Of a DNA stretch of 64,000 bases, positions 44,028 to 52,770 are shown in pieces. This stretch comes from Prevotella sp. MA2016 (GTDB lineage: Bacteria > Bacteroidota > Bacteroidia > Bacteroidales > Bacteroidaceae). Below the pieces are notes generated by a model. It was not told the DNA's origin and made no database searches. It worked only from the letters and a program-made list of their open reading frames with translations. Numbering within the stretch: position 1 is the stretch's first letter; each line of letters begins with the position of its first letter. The stretch lies in the NCBI RefSeq assembly GCF_000619825.1, contig NZ_JHUW01000009.1, forward strand, positions 1 to 64,000, in the 5' to 3' direction. A program made the translations under genes and the position numbers.

Positions 44028-47000
44028 TTAGAATGATATGTTTACACCAAATGTGCATGTGAATGGTGAAGGATAACGTCCGTTATCAAGACCGAACACA
44101 TAACCGTTAGCATCAGTAGTAGAAGCTCCGATTTCTGGGTCGTAGCCATCATAGCCTGTGATGGTCAGTACATTCTGCAGGTTGCAGTACAGGCGCAGAT
44201 TCTCCAGATACAGCTTGTTCACCAGTTTCTTGGGGAAGGTATAGCCCAGCGAGATGTTCTTCAAGCGGATATAGCTTCCATCCTCGATATAGCGACTAGA
44301 GATATTCTGGTTGTAGGTATTACCGATAGCCACACGTGGTGTGCTGGTGCCAGGGTTGGTCACATAAACATTAGTGATGTCATTGTACCACTGACCACCG
44401 TCTGCGTAAACCTTAGCAGGGTCGATGGCAGCCAACTGTGCACGGTCGGCAATCTTCTCCTGAATCTGGTTGTTCCATGTACTGGTCATAGAAGTCAGAG
44501 GAATAGAGGTGTAGTTCATCACCTTATTGCCAACAGAACCATTGATGAAGATTGACAAGTCGAAGTTCTTATAATTGAAGGTGTTGTTGAAACCGAAAGT
44601 AAACTTAGGCAGTGGTGAACCGATGTTGGTCTTATCGTTCTCATCGATCTTACCATCGTCGTTCACATCCTTGAACTTCAGATCGCCAGGCCATACGGTA
44701 TTGCTCTTGCTATACTTAGAAGGATCGGTCACATGACTGAAGGTACCGTCGCCATTGTCGATACATGACTGAGCATAGAGTGTGTTAACAGGTGAGTTCA
44801 GGATATCGTCGAAATCCTTATAGACACCTTCAACCTCATAGCCATAGAAGTCGTACATAGGACGACCAACAGAAGAAACAGCTACAACGTCACTCCACTG
44901 ACCATAACCGATGATAGCAGCCGATGTTGTTCCCTGAAGGGCTACCAGTTTGTTCTTATTGAACGAGAACTGCAGGTCGGTCTCCCAACTGAAGTCATTG
45001 GTGATAACGGGAGTAGCCTTCACCTCGATCTCAAGACCGGTGTTACGCATGGTGCCGTAGTTTCCATAAGGTGCAGAGAGTGCAGAAGAACCGTTACCCT
45101 GTGTACCCAGGTATGAAGGCAACTGCATCTTCATCAGCATATCCTTCGACTCCTTCTTATACCAGTCGATAGTCAGGTTGACGCGGTTGTTGAAGAAGCC
45201 AAGGTCGAGTCCTAAGTCAATCTGCTCCTGGGTCTCCCACTGGATAGACTCATTGGGCAGACCAGTAGGACGATATGACTGTCCGAGTGCAGAAGGCATG
45301 ACGCCCAGGGCGACACCCCATTTATAGCCACCAATATTGGCATTACCTGTCTGTCCCCAGCCTACACGAACCTTACCATTGCTCAACCATTTAACGTTCT
45401 TCATGAATTGCTCGTTGGTGAATCGCCAGCTAGCAGCAACAGAGTGGAAGCCTGCCCAGCGGTTGTTAGGTCCGAAGTTTGACGAGCCATCATAACGGAA
45501 GGTGTAAGTGGCATAATAGCGATCATCATAATTATAGGTTTCGCGCGTGAAGAACGAAGCCATTGATGCACTTCCGAATCCTGATGTGAAATCACGATCG
45601 GTCTTCTCTGCCAGCGATGGGTTGCGCACATCATTACGTGGCAGGTTCTGACCAGTGATGCCCTGATACTTCCATGTTGACTCCCAGCACTCCTGACCGA
45701 GCATCGCTGTGAAGTGGTGCTTATCGAAGTTGCCAGAATAGGTGATATAGTTCTTCAGCTGCCAGAACTTATTATTGTTGCTCTGCCAGTGATCCTGGTT
45801 TGCTGGTTTCTGCCAACCACCCAAGTCAACCGATGGTTCCCATGTCTCAGCATTTGAGTCGGAGATATCATAACCCAGCTCAGCATGCCATACCAGATTC
45901 TTGATGGGGGTAATCTCAGCAAAGATGTTACCAGTGAGCTTACGGCGCTCCAAGGTGTATGAGTTCATGTTGGCCAGGGCCACAGGGTTGGGGTTGGTAT
46001 AACCCTCACGCACCTCAGCATAGTAATTGCCGAATACATCGTAGATGGGAATATCAGGCAGCGTAGTCAATGAATAGGTAATAATACCCTCGTTACCATC
46101 AGCCTTCTTCAGGTCATCATTGGTGGTAGAGAAAGTGGTTGACATACCCAGTTTCAACCATGACTTCAGCTGTGCATCGAGGTTAGCACGAACCGAATAG
46201 CGCTTGAAGTTTGAACCGATGATGGTACCCTCCTGATTCATGAAGTTACCTGATACATAGTACTTGATCTTATCCGTACCGCCCTGGGCAGACAGCTGGT
46301 GCTGATGCTGGATGGCAGTCTGGAAAATAGCATCCTGCCAGTTGGTACCATTACCCAGAATAGAAGGATCAGAATAGTTCTGGTTGGCCTGACTCTTGAC
46401 GATCCAACCATCGTTGACGAAGTCCTGATAGTACTCTGAATACTCACGGAGATTCATCATATCAAGACGTTTCATCTGGCGGTTTACAGCCAGCATACCA
46501 TCATAACTGAACTTTGCCTCACCGGCCACACCACGCTTTGTGGTAATCAGCACGACACCATTGGCTCCCTGGGCACCATAGATGGCTGTGGCAGAAGCAT
46601 CCTTCAGGATTTCCATCGACACGATATCCGATGGGTTAAGAGTTGACAGTGGAGAGATGGTTGACACTTTACCGTTACCCAGACGGTCGGCCAATCCATA
46701 GTCGGCACCCGACTGACCGCCACTCTGAACGATGACACCGTCGATGACATAAAGAGGTTCCTGATTGGCATTGATAGAACCGATACCACGCACACGAATA
46801 GACGAGCTTGAGCCTGGAGCACCCGAGGTAGTAACAGCTGTCACACCAGTAGCACGTCCCTGAAGGGACTGGTCGAGCGAGGTGATGACCGAACCTTTCA
46901 GTGCCTGCTCGCCAAGAGATACCGAAGCACCAGAGAGGTCACTCTTCTTCATCGTACCATAACCCACGACAACCACTTCGTCAAGCAGTTGCTTGTCCTC

Positions 47001-47333
47001 CTCAAGAGTGATCTGGATGTTTGTCTGGTTAGCAGTAACCTTTACCTCTTTTTTAAGGTAACCAACGTAAGAAACGACCAGGGTTTGTCCTGGGCTTGCG
47101 TTCAGTTGGAAGTTACCATCGAAGTCGGTGACTACACCGTTCGACGTGCCTTTCACAACCACACTGGCTCCAATAATGGGGCCCGAAGCATCGACTACAG
47201 TACCTGTAATCTTCTTCGTTGCCTGCTGAATCTCCTGAGGAGAAGCGGCGGCGTAGGCGTTTGAAGAGTATCCAAGCCCGATAAAGGCCATGGTACTCAA
47301 CAGCAGCGCTGTCTTTCCAAAATTGCGATTCAT
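44028..47333 (-). CDS. SusC/RagA TonB-dependent transporter 2
   Basis: 1101 residues from the ATG at 47333 (MNRNFGKTALL). An upstream in-frame start lies in the promoter region and is rejected because SusC 1 begins the same way. It has the carboxypeptidase-like domain (ITGTVVDASGPIIGASVV, DFDGNFQLNA), DEVVVVGYGTMKKSD, plug (YVIDGVIVQSGG, VSMEILKDASATAIYGAQGANGV) and barrel ending in CTFGVNISF. Outer-membrane oligosaccharide importer and first gene of a susC-susD-SGBP-SGBP(-GH5) operon. Confidence 0.96.
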   Translation of the reverse strand: MNRNFGKTALLLSTMAFIGLGYSSNAYAAASPQEIQQATKKITGTVVDASGPIIGASVVVKGTSNGVVTDFDGNFQLNASPGQTLVVSYVGYLKKEVKVTANQTNIQITLEEDKQLLDEVVVVGYGTMKKSDLSGASVSLGEQALKGSVITSLDQSLQGRATGVTAVTTSGAPGSSSSIRVRGIGSINANQEPLYVIDGVIVQSGGQSGADYGLADRLGNGKVSTISPLSTLNPSDIVSMEILKDASATAIYGAQGANGVVLITTKRGVAGEAKFSYDGMLAVNRQMKRLDMMNLREYSEYYQDFVNDGWIVKSQANQNYSDPSILGNGTNWQDAIFQTAIQHQHQLSAQGGTDKIKYYVSGNFMNQEGTIIGSNFKRYSVRANLDAQLKSWLKLGMSTTFSTTNDDLKKADGNEGIITYSLTTLPDIPIYDVFGNYYAEVREGYTNPNPVALANMNSYTLERRKLTGNIFAEITPIKNLVWHAELGYDISDSNAETWEPSVDLGGWQKPANQDHWQSNNNKFWQLKNYITYSGNFDKHHFTAMLGQECWESTWKYQGITGQNLPRNDVRNPSLAEKTDRDFTSGFGSASMASFFTRETYNYDDRYYATYTFRYDGSSNFGPNNRWAGFHSVAASWRFTNEQFMKNVKWLSNGKVRVGWGQTGNANIGGYKWGVALGVMPSALGQSYRPTGLPNESIQWETQEQIDLGLDLGFFNNRVNLTIDWYKKESKDMLMKMQLPSYLGTQGNGSSALSAPYGNYGTMRNTGLEIEVKATPVITNDFSWETDLQFSFNKNKLVALQGTTSAAIIGYGQWSDVVAVSSVGRPMYDFYGYEVEGVYKDFDDILNSPVNTLYAQSCIDNGDGTFSHVTDPSKYSKSNTVWPGDLKFKDVNDDGKIDENDKTNIGSPLPKFTFGFNNTFNYKNFDLSIFINGSVGNKVMNYTSIPLTSMTSTWNNQIQEKIADRAQLAAIDPAKVYADGGQWYNDITNVYVTNPGTSTPRVAIGNTYNQNISSRYIEDGSYIRLKNISLGYTFPKKLVNKLYLENLRLYCNLQNVLTITGYDGYDPEIGASTTDANGYVFGLDNGRYPSPFTCTFGVNISF

Positions 47334-47586
47334 AATTAGTGTTAATATTAATAACTTGGTTTTCTTTTGAGTCAATACAAATCTTCAGTTTGTAGTTTTG
47401 ATCTAACAATTTCTGGGTGCAAAGTTAAGCAAAACGAAACAAATCATGATACTTTTGTTTGATAAATACTAATACTTTTCTGCCTAATACTTTCTTTTTG
47501 ATGATAACCCCCTCAAATAATCCGAAAAAAGCGTCATTTTTCCAAAACCTTTTGTACCTTTGCACCACTGACAAAAAAGTATAAAT
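47334..47586. promoter_or_regulatory. Divergent control region, susC 2 and GH31
   Basis: Two -7 elements face outward: TAacTTTG on the minus strand (47420-47427) for susC 2, and TAccTTTG on the plus strand (47555-47562) 25 bp before the GH31 ATG. Neither has a TTTG at the correct upstream spacing, which suggests activator dependence and possible co-induction. No gene lies between. Confidence 0.6.
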
Positions 47587-49848
47587 ATGAAACGCCTATT
47601 ATCAATCATGTGTGCTGCCTGGCTGACAGGGGTCGCCTCGGCACAGATCCAAACCAACGCAGGGGTACAATACCTGCAGTGTATGCAAAAAGACATGTCG
47701 ACCGACTTCTACGACCTGTCGAACACCTATTTCTTTGCCGACTCATTGGTGAGCTTCGATGCCGCCAAGGGCGAAGGACTGGTGCAGTGGAAACGCTACC
47801 GCCTGTCGCCGCGCCAGGCATTCAATCTCAACGGCTATTGGCCTGTACGCATGCAGATGCTCGACTTCCCCGATGCGGCATACGACAATGATCCCAACCT
47901 GAAACTCAAGATTGAGTTTATCTCACCCCGAACAGCACGCATCCGCATGCTGACATCACCTGTTGAACCAAAGAACAGCGACCAGGAGGATGTGATGTTC
48001 TGCGATGGATTCAAGACCAAAGGGGCAGGCGCCATGTGGAAGACCTCACAGACAGCTGATGCCATCACCTACCAGTCACAATACGGCAGTATAGAAATTA
48101 AGCAGTATCCCTGGCGACTGGTGATTAAGGATGCCAACGGCAAGGTGCTGACCCAGACGCGCCACAGCATCGATAACGACTCTTCACAGGTGAAACTGCA
48201 GCCCTTCTCGTTTATCAAACGTGGTTCAGACAACTCACGCAGCATCAACCCCGTGCTCACATTGGCGCCAGGCGAGCGTATCTATGGCTGCGGTGAGTCG
48301 TTCACCTCTCTTAATAAGGTGGGCCAGAAGGTTCATCTGAGCGTTACCGACCCACAGGGACCAGAGACCGACGGACAGTATAAGCCCGTGCCCTTCTTCT
48401 TCTCGAATCGCGGCTACGGTATCTTTATGCACACCTCAGCACCCGTCACCTGCGATTTCGGTGCTTCGTATATCGGTGCCGACCGCCTGTTTATGGCCGA
48501 TGAGCAGATGGACTTCTTCGTGTTCTTTGGTGAGCCGAAGGATATCCTTTATGAATATACCGAGATTACCGGCAAGTCGCCCCTACCCCCACTGTGGAGT
48601 TTCGGCACCTGGATGAGTCGTATCACCTATTTCTCTCAGGAAGAGGGTCTGGAGATAGCACGTCAGCTCAGAGCTAACCGCATCCCAGCCGATGTGATAC
48701 ATTTTGATACGGGTTGGTTTGGTACCGACTGGCAGTGCGACTACCAGTTTGCCAAAGATCGTTTTAAGGACCCGGTAAAGATGCTGAAGCAACTCTCCAA
48801 GGATGGTTTCCACACCTGTTTGTGGCAGTTGCCCTACTTCACGCCCAAGAACCGTTTCTTTAACGAGATTATCGACAAGGGCATACACGTAAAGAATGCC
48901 ACTGGCGGCATGCCTGTCGAAGATGCCATCCTCGACTTCTCGAACCCAGAGACTATCGATTGGTACCAGCAGAAGATAGAAGGCTTGATGAAACAAGGAG
49001 TCTCTACCATCAAGTGCGACTTTGGTGAGGCAGCTCCTTACAACGGTTTCTACCATAGCGGCAAGGGTGGTCTCTACGAGCATAACCTCTATCCACTGCG
49101 CTACAACAAAGCCCTGTGGGAGGTGGTAGAGCGCAATCATCCCGGCGAAGGTATCATCTGGGCCCGCTCGGCTTGGGCAGGCAGTCAGCGCTATGCCCTG
49201 CACTGGGGAGGCGATGCTGCCACCACCAACACCGGCATGCTGGGCGACCTGCGAGGCGGACTGAGTTTCGGCCTGAGCGGCTTCTCGTTCTGGAGCCATG
49301 ATATGGGCGGCTTCGTCACAGCCTCGCCCGAGGATATCTATCGCCGTTGGCTACCCTTCGGATTCCTGAGCAGTCACACCCGTGCCCACGGTGCCCCTCC
49401 CACCGAGCCATGGCTCATCTCCGAGTCGTTTACCGATGCTTTCCGTGCCTGCGCTGAGATGAAATATAAGCTGATGCCATACGTTTGGGAGCAGGCCAAG
49501 GAGTGTTCACAGCTCGGCCTACCGATGGTGCGTGCCCTGCTGGTAGAGTTCCCACACGATCAGGGAGCCTGGTATGTAGAGGATGAATATATGTTCGGCT
49601 CGAAGATGCTGGTAGCACCCTTGTTAGAAAGTGGCAACAGTCGCAACGTCTATCTGCCGAAGGGCAAGTGGATTGACTATCAGACGGGTAAGGTTTACGA
49701 GGGTGGCTATCAAACCATCGAGGCAGGTGCTATCCCCTGCATCATACTGGTGAAGGATGGCAGCGTGATACCACACGTCCCACTGGCACAGCGCACCGAC
49801 CAGATAGACTGGAACGCTATATATAATAAGGTATATAAGGCGAACTAA
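47587..49848 (+). CDS. GH31 alpha-glycosidase, alpha-xylosidase-like
   Basis: 753 residues with signal peptide ending VASAQ (about 20). The GH31 barrel has FDTGWFGTDWQCDY, nucleophile Asp478 in KCDFGEAAP (as in alpha-xylosidase YicI, KxDFGE) and acid/base Asp543 in HWGGDAATT, then GLSGFSFWSHDMGGF. The KCDFGE type favours alpha-xylosidase over alpha-glucosidase. It would remove xylose from imported xyloglucan oligosaccharides in the periplasm. It is divergent from susC 2. Its stop overlaps the opposing gene by 4 bp, without a terminator. Confidence 0.9.
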   Translation: MKRLLSIMCAAWLTGVASAQIQTNAGVQYLQCMQKDMSTDFYDLSNTYFFADSLVSFDAAKGEGLVQWKRYRLSPRQAFNLNGYWPVRMQMLDFPDAAYDNDPNLKLKIEFISPRTARIRMLTSPVEPKNSDQEDVMFCDGFKTKGAGAMWKTSQTADAITYQSQYGSIEIKQYPWRLVIKDANGKVLTQTRHSIDNDSSQVKLQPFSFIKRGSDNSRSINPVLTLAPGERIYGCGESFTSLNKVGQKVHLSVTDPQGPETDGQYKPVPFFFSNRGYGIFMHTSAPVTCDFGASYIGADRLFMADEQMDFFVFFGEPKDILYEYTEITGKSPLPPLWSFGTWMSRITYFSQEEGLEIARQLRANRIPADVIHFDTGWFGTDWQCDYQFAKDRFKDPVKMLKQLSKDGFHTCLWQLPYFTPKNRFFNEIIDKGIHVKNATGGMPVEDAILDFSNPETIDWYQQKIEGLMKQGVSTIKCDFGEAAPYNGFYHSGKGGLYEHNLYPLRYNKALWEVVERNHPGEGIIWARSAWAGSQRYALHWGGDAATTNTGMLGDLRGGLSFGLSGFSFWSHDMGGFVTASPEDIYRRWLPFGFLSSHTRAHGAPPTEPWLISESFTDAFRACAEMKYKLMPYVWEQAKECSQLGLPMVRALLVEFPHDQGAWYVEDEYMFGSKMLVAPLLESGNSRNVYLPKGKWIDYQTGKVYEGGYQTIEAGAIPCIILVKDGSVIPHVPLAQRTDQIDWNAIYNKVYKAN

Positions 49849-50522
49849 CGAATACGGTGCTTGGTGATGACCTCACCGTCGTAGGAGTTGATGCTGATTC
49901 TAACGGAGTCGGCATCAATTCTGTTTGTAGGGATACTCATGTACACCTTGGTAGAATAATATTCTGGCACGTTACCCTGGTCGTGATACAGGATGAGATG
50001 GCGGATCTGCTTACCATCATGATGCCTGATCAGCGTATCACTGACAATAGCCAGACTCTGGGCGGCAGTAGAATCATCACTCACCCCCGTCTTGAGCAGC
50101 AGACCCATATTCAGATATTTGCCCGACTTGCTCATCCAGGTGCTTTCAAACTTCACCGGATCAGTTAGCAAGGGGGTATTGAGATCCTTTAAGAGCGTAA
50201 TCGCAGCACAAGGCACCTGCCTCATTGAGAGCACTTCGGCCTGATTCTTCACCTTATTATAATAAAGCATACAGCGATAGGTGGTATCGGCCTTCATAAT
50301 CCATTTGGCTTCGTAGGGTTTAACAAGCGGCAACTCATCACCGTCGTCAGTCTCTATCTTCGTCACCTGCTGGTTGCTGTTCACAACAGCCTCGGCAAAG
50401 TCGCCACGCAGCCATGAGTACTGTCCCTCACCCTTATCGTAGGCATCTTGCGAGCAAGAACTGAGAAGTGAGAGGTGAGAGGTGAGAACGATGATGGCTA
50501 TGAGTTGCAGAAACTTTCTCAT
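49845..50522 (-). CDS. NigD-like lipoprotein
   Basis: 225 residues. The lipoprotein signal (lipobox LLSSC, Cys23) has a hydrophobic core encoded by a 7-bp DNA repeat. The mature part is beta-rich, with DDGDELPLVKPYEAKW near the start and a C-terminal VYMSIPTNRIDADSVRISINSYDG that resembles the NigD-like C-terminal domain. Function is unknown; the family is widespread in Bacteroidota envelopes. It is last in a five-gene minus-strand operon (PASTA, rluD, ddl, acyltransferase, this gene), overlapping the acyltransferase by 4 bp. Confidence 0.75.
   Translation of the reverse strand: MRKFLQLIAIIVLTSHLSLLSSCSQDAYDKGEGQYSWLRGDFAEAVVNSNQQVTKIETDDGDELPLVKPYEAKWIMKADTTYRCMLYYNKVKNQAEVLSMRQVPCAAITLLKDLNTPLLTDPVKFESTWMSKSGKYLNMGLLLKTGVSDDSTAAQSLAIVSDTLIRHHDGKQIRHLILYHDQGNVPEYYSTKVYMSIPTNRIDADSVRISINSYDGEVITKHRIR
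50461..50488. repeat. 7-bp tandem repeat encoding part of a signal peptide
   Basis: CTGAGAA, GTGAGAG, GTGAGAG and GTGAGAA run in 7-bp register. Read on the minus strand they encode VLTSHLSLLS, the hydrophobic core just before the lipobox Cys. Confidence 0.88.
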
Positions 50523-51703
50523 TGGGCGGCCATTAAGTTGCGTACTGGGTTGGCATACATGGTGAGCATGCGCTCGCGGAGGAATGCCTCATCCTTATTG
50601 GGCAGATTAATCTTGGCCATCTGACCGGCCAGATACTGATTGAAACGCTTCACATCAGCCTCGGTATAGTGAGCAGCGTTGGCCTGATTGCCATTCAACT
50701 CATCCAGGGCGATGTAATTACAAGGGTAAAGCTCGTAACCACGATGTATCTCGCGATCCATCAGCTCTGCCAAGGCTTTAAACCACTCTGTCTTAGGCAA
50801 GCCTGAGAGTGTATCAATCCAGGTGTTGATAGGAACAGCAGGGCGATAAGTCACACGACCCTTATAACCAAAAATACCCGTCTTCATATTGTCGAGATCG
50901 TCCTGCTTACTCTTCTTAAAGGCGGGATTATCACGCTTCTGCTGAAACTCTTGTGCTTTCAGATAGTCGCAGGGATCATACTCGTAGCTGATGGTGAGCG
51001 GTACGATATTCAGTTCTTTCAGGTCGCCCCCCATCGCCAGCATCTTGAGCACAGCATCCTGGGTATGGTCACTCGAATCCTTGGCCCTACCCTCGCGCTG
51101 TGCAATCCAGATATTCTCCTTTTTCTGCGTCACGGCATAGTGGATATAGCGACTCATGAGCTGCGAGGCAGCCAATGTCTCGCGCAACGACAAGCCACGG
51201 CGCACGGTAAAAGCCTTGTTCATGCGCACCAGACGCTTGATCCAAGGATAAATCAGCAGGTTATCGCCAATACCAATCTCAACGGTAGTGGGATAACCAG
51301 CCTCAACCAGTTTGACATCGAGAAATGCTGAGTCGAGCACGATATCACGATGATTACTGACGAACGTGAAACGGGCGTCAAGGTGAGAACTGAGAGGTGA
51401 GAGTTGAGAGGTATGATTACTCTCCACTAACTGTCTGTCGTCGAAGACGCAGCCGTCGGTATGTTTGCGGATGATGTAGTTTACCACCGGCTTCATGAAT
51501 CGCTTCTGGAAGTCGAGTGGCGTTTTGATACCAGCAAAAGCCAGGCGCAACAAGCCATTACGCACCACTTTAGGCAACCAAGGGGCAAAGCCCTTCATCA
51601 CCAGATTAAACTGTCGGTCGGCAAGCAGTTCTTCGAACGCCTGCTTCATCTCCCCTGCCTCATAGGGCCTAATCGCATCAAACTCCGCTCTCTCCGTCAT
51701 CAT
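50519..51703 (-). CDS. Glycerolipid acyltransferase (PlsC-like)
   Basis: 394 residues from the ATG at 51703; the next codon is also ATG, and an earlier TTG lies in the upstream repeat. An LPLAT-family acyltransferase has its catalytic NHRDIVLD (NHxxxxD), with a substrate motif REGRAKD further on. It probably acylates a lysophospholipid or ornithine-lipid precursor at the inner membrane; the acceptor is uncertain. An insert SNHTSQLSPLSSHLDAR just before the catalytic motif is encoded by a 7-bp repeat. The start is separated from the ddl stop only by another such repeat. Confidence 0.85.
   Translation of the reverse strand: MMTERAEFDAIRPYEAGEMKQAFEELLADRQFNLVMKGFAPWLPKVVRNGLLRLAFAGIKTPLDFQKRFMKPVVNYIIRKHTDGCVFDDRQLVESNHTSQLSPLSSHLDARFTFVSNHRDIVLDSAFLDVKLVEAGYPTTVEIGIGDNLLIYPWIKRLVRMNKAFTVRRGLSLRETLAASQLMSRYIHYAVTQKKENIWIAQREGRAKDSSDHTQDAVLKMLAMGGDLKELNIVPLTISYEYDPCDYLKAQEFQQKRDNPAFKKSKQDDLDNMKTGIFGYKGRVTYRPAVPINTWIDTLSGLPKTEWFKALAELMDREIHRGYELYPCNYIALDELNGNQANAAHYTEADVKRFNQYLAGQMAKINLPNKDEAFLRERMLTMYANPVRNLMAAQ
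51383..51410. repeat. 7-bp tandem repeat inside the acyltransferase gene
   Basis: GTGAGAA, CTGAGAG, GTGAGAG and TTGAGAG run in register inside the coding sequence. They encode TSQLSPLSSHL, an insert just before the NHxxxxD motif. The frame is kept. Confidence 0.85.
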
Positions 51704-51738
51704 AACTGTCAACTCTCCACTTTCAACTGTCCACTAGA
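51704..51738. repeat. 7-bp tandem repeat between ddl and the acyltransferase gene
   Basis: AACTGTC, AACTCTC, CACTTTC, AACTGTC and CACTAGA fill the whole gap from the ddl stop (51734-51736, in the last unit) to the acyltransferase ATG. Confidence 0.88.
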
Positions 51739-52723
51739 ATTGATTCTCCACGATCTCTGTCAGCACATCAGTCATCGACAGGCCTGCAGCACGCACCTGC
51801 TGAGGAATAAAGCTGGTAGCTGTCATACCAGGTGTGGTGTTCACCTCAAGCATCGAGATGTCACCCTCCTTCGAGATGATATAGTCGATACGGATGATAC
51901 CATTGCAATGCAGGATATCGTAGATGTGCGAAGTAATCTGGCGAACGCGCTCTGTGACATCCTCGGGCAAACGGGCTGGGGTGATTTCCAGAACCTGACC
52001 GTTGTACTTGGCGTCATAGTCGAAGAACTCGTTAGTGGTAACCACCTCGGTGGCAGGCAGAACCACTGCCTTCTCCTTGGTTTTATATACACCGATTGAA
52101 ATCTCGGTACCTTCGAGGTAGCTCTCAACCATAATCTCAGGACTCTCCAGCATGGCCTTACGGATGGCAGGAGCCAGCATATCCTTCTCTTTAACCTTCG
52201 ACACACCGAAAGATGAACCATCGGCAGCAGGCTTCACGAAACAAGGCATGCCGATACGCTCTTCAATCTCGTCGTCGCTCACCAGCTCCTCGTAGCCCTG
52301 ACGAATCAGCAGTGAGTCGGCCACCTTGACGCCATAGCCACGCAGATACTGATTCAGCACAAACTTATCAAAAGTCATAGCCTCAACCAATACGCCACTG
52401 GTGCTGTAAGGCAGACCAATCAGATCGAAATAGCCCTGCAGCAGACCGTTCTCGCCTGGGGTGCCATGAATGGTGATATAAGCATAGTCGAAAACCTTAG
52501 CCTCGCCATTTTCCATAAACGAGAAATCGTTTCGATCAATCTTAGCTGTAGTTCCATCTGACAACTCCACATGCCAGTCCTGTCCTTTGATATCTACGAT
52601 ATACACATCGTAGCGTTCCTTATCAAAAAATGAATAAAGTCCCTGTGCCGAGCGCAGAGAAACGTCGTGTTCTGATGAGTCACCACCACAAACGATGGCA
52701 ATAGTTCTCTTCAAGTTTTTCAT
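51734..52723 (-). CDS. ddl: D-alanine--D-alanine ligase
   Basis: ATP-dependent ligation of two D-Ala for the peptidoglycan stem peptide, cytoplasmic. 329 residues with ATP-grasp fold: N-terminal GGDSSEHDVSLRSAQ, GTPGENGLLQGYFDLIGLPYSTSG, and C-terminal RIDYIISKEGDISMLEVNTTPGMTATS with Mg ligands. Its place beside rluD and a PASTA protein is common in Bacteroidota. The stop falls in a 7-bp repeat shared with the downstream gene start. Confidence 0.96.
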   Translation of the reverse strand: MKNLKRTIAIVCGGDSSEHDVSLRSAQGLYSFFDKERYDVYIVDIKGQDWHVELSDGTTAKIDRNDFSFMENGEAKVFDYAYITIHGTPGENGLLQGYFDLIGLPYSTSGVLVEAMTFDKFVLNQYLRGYGVKVADSLLIRQGYEELVSDDEIEERIGMPCFVKPAADGSSFGVSKVKEKDMLAPAIRKAMLESPEIMVESYLEGTEISIGVYKTKEKAVVLPATEVVTTNEFFDYDAKYNGQVLEITPARLPEDVTERVRQITSHIYDILHCNGIIRIDYIISKEGDISMLEVNTTPGMTATSFIPQQVRAAGLSMTDVLTEIVENQF

Positions 52724-52735
52724 ATCTATATTTTT

Positions 52736-52770
52736 TTAACTCTTAATTCTTAACTCTTAACTTTCAAATA
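52736..52770. repeat. 7-bp tandem repeat between rluD and ddl
   Basis: TTAACTC, TTAATTC, TTAACTC, TTAACTT and TCAAATA run in register. The rluD stop codon (52750-52752) lies inside, and the protein's last residues (LKVKS) are repeat-encoded. Confidence 0.88.
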
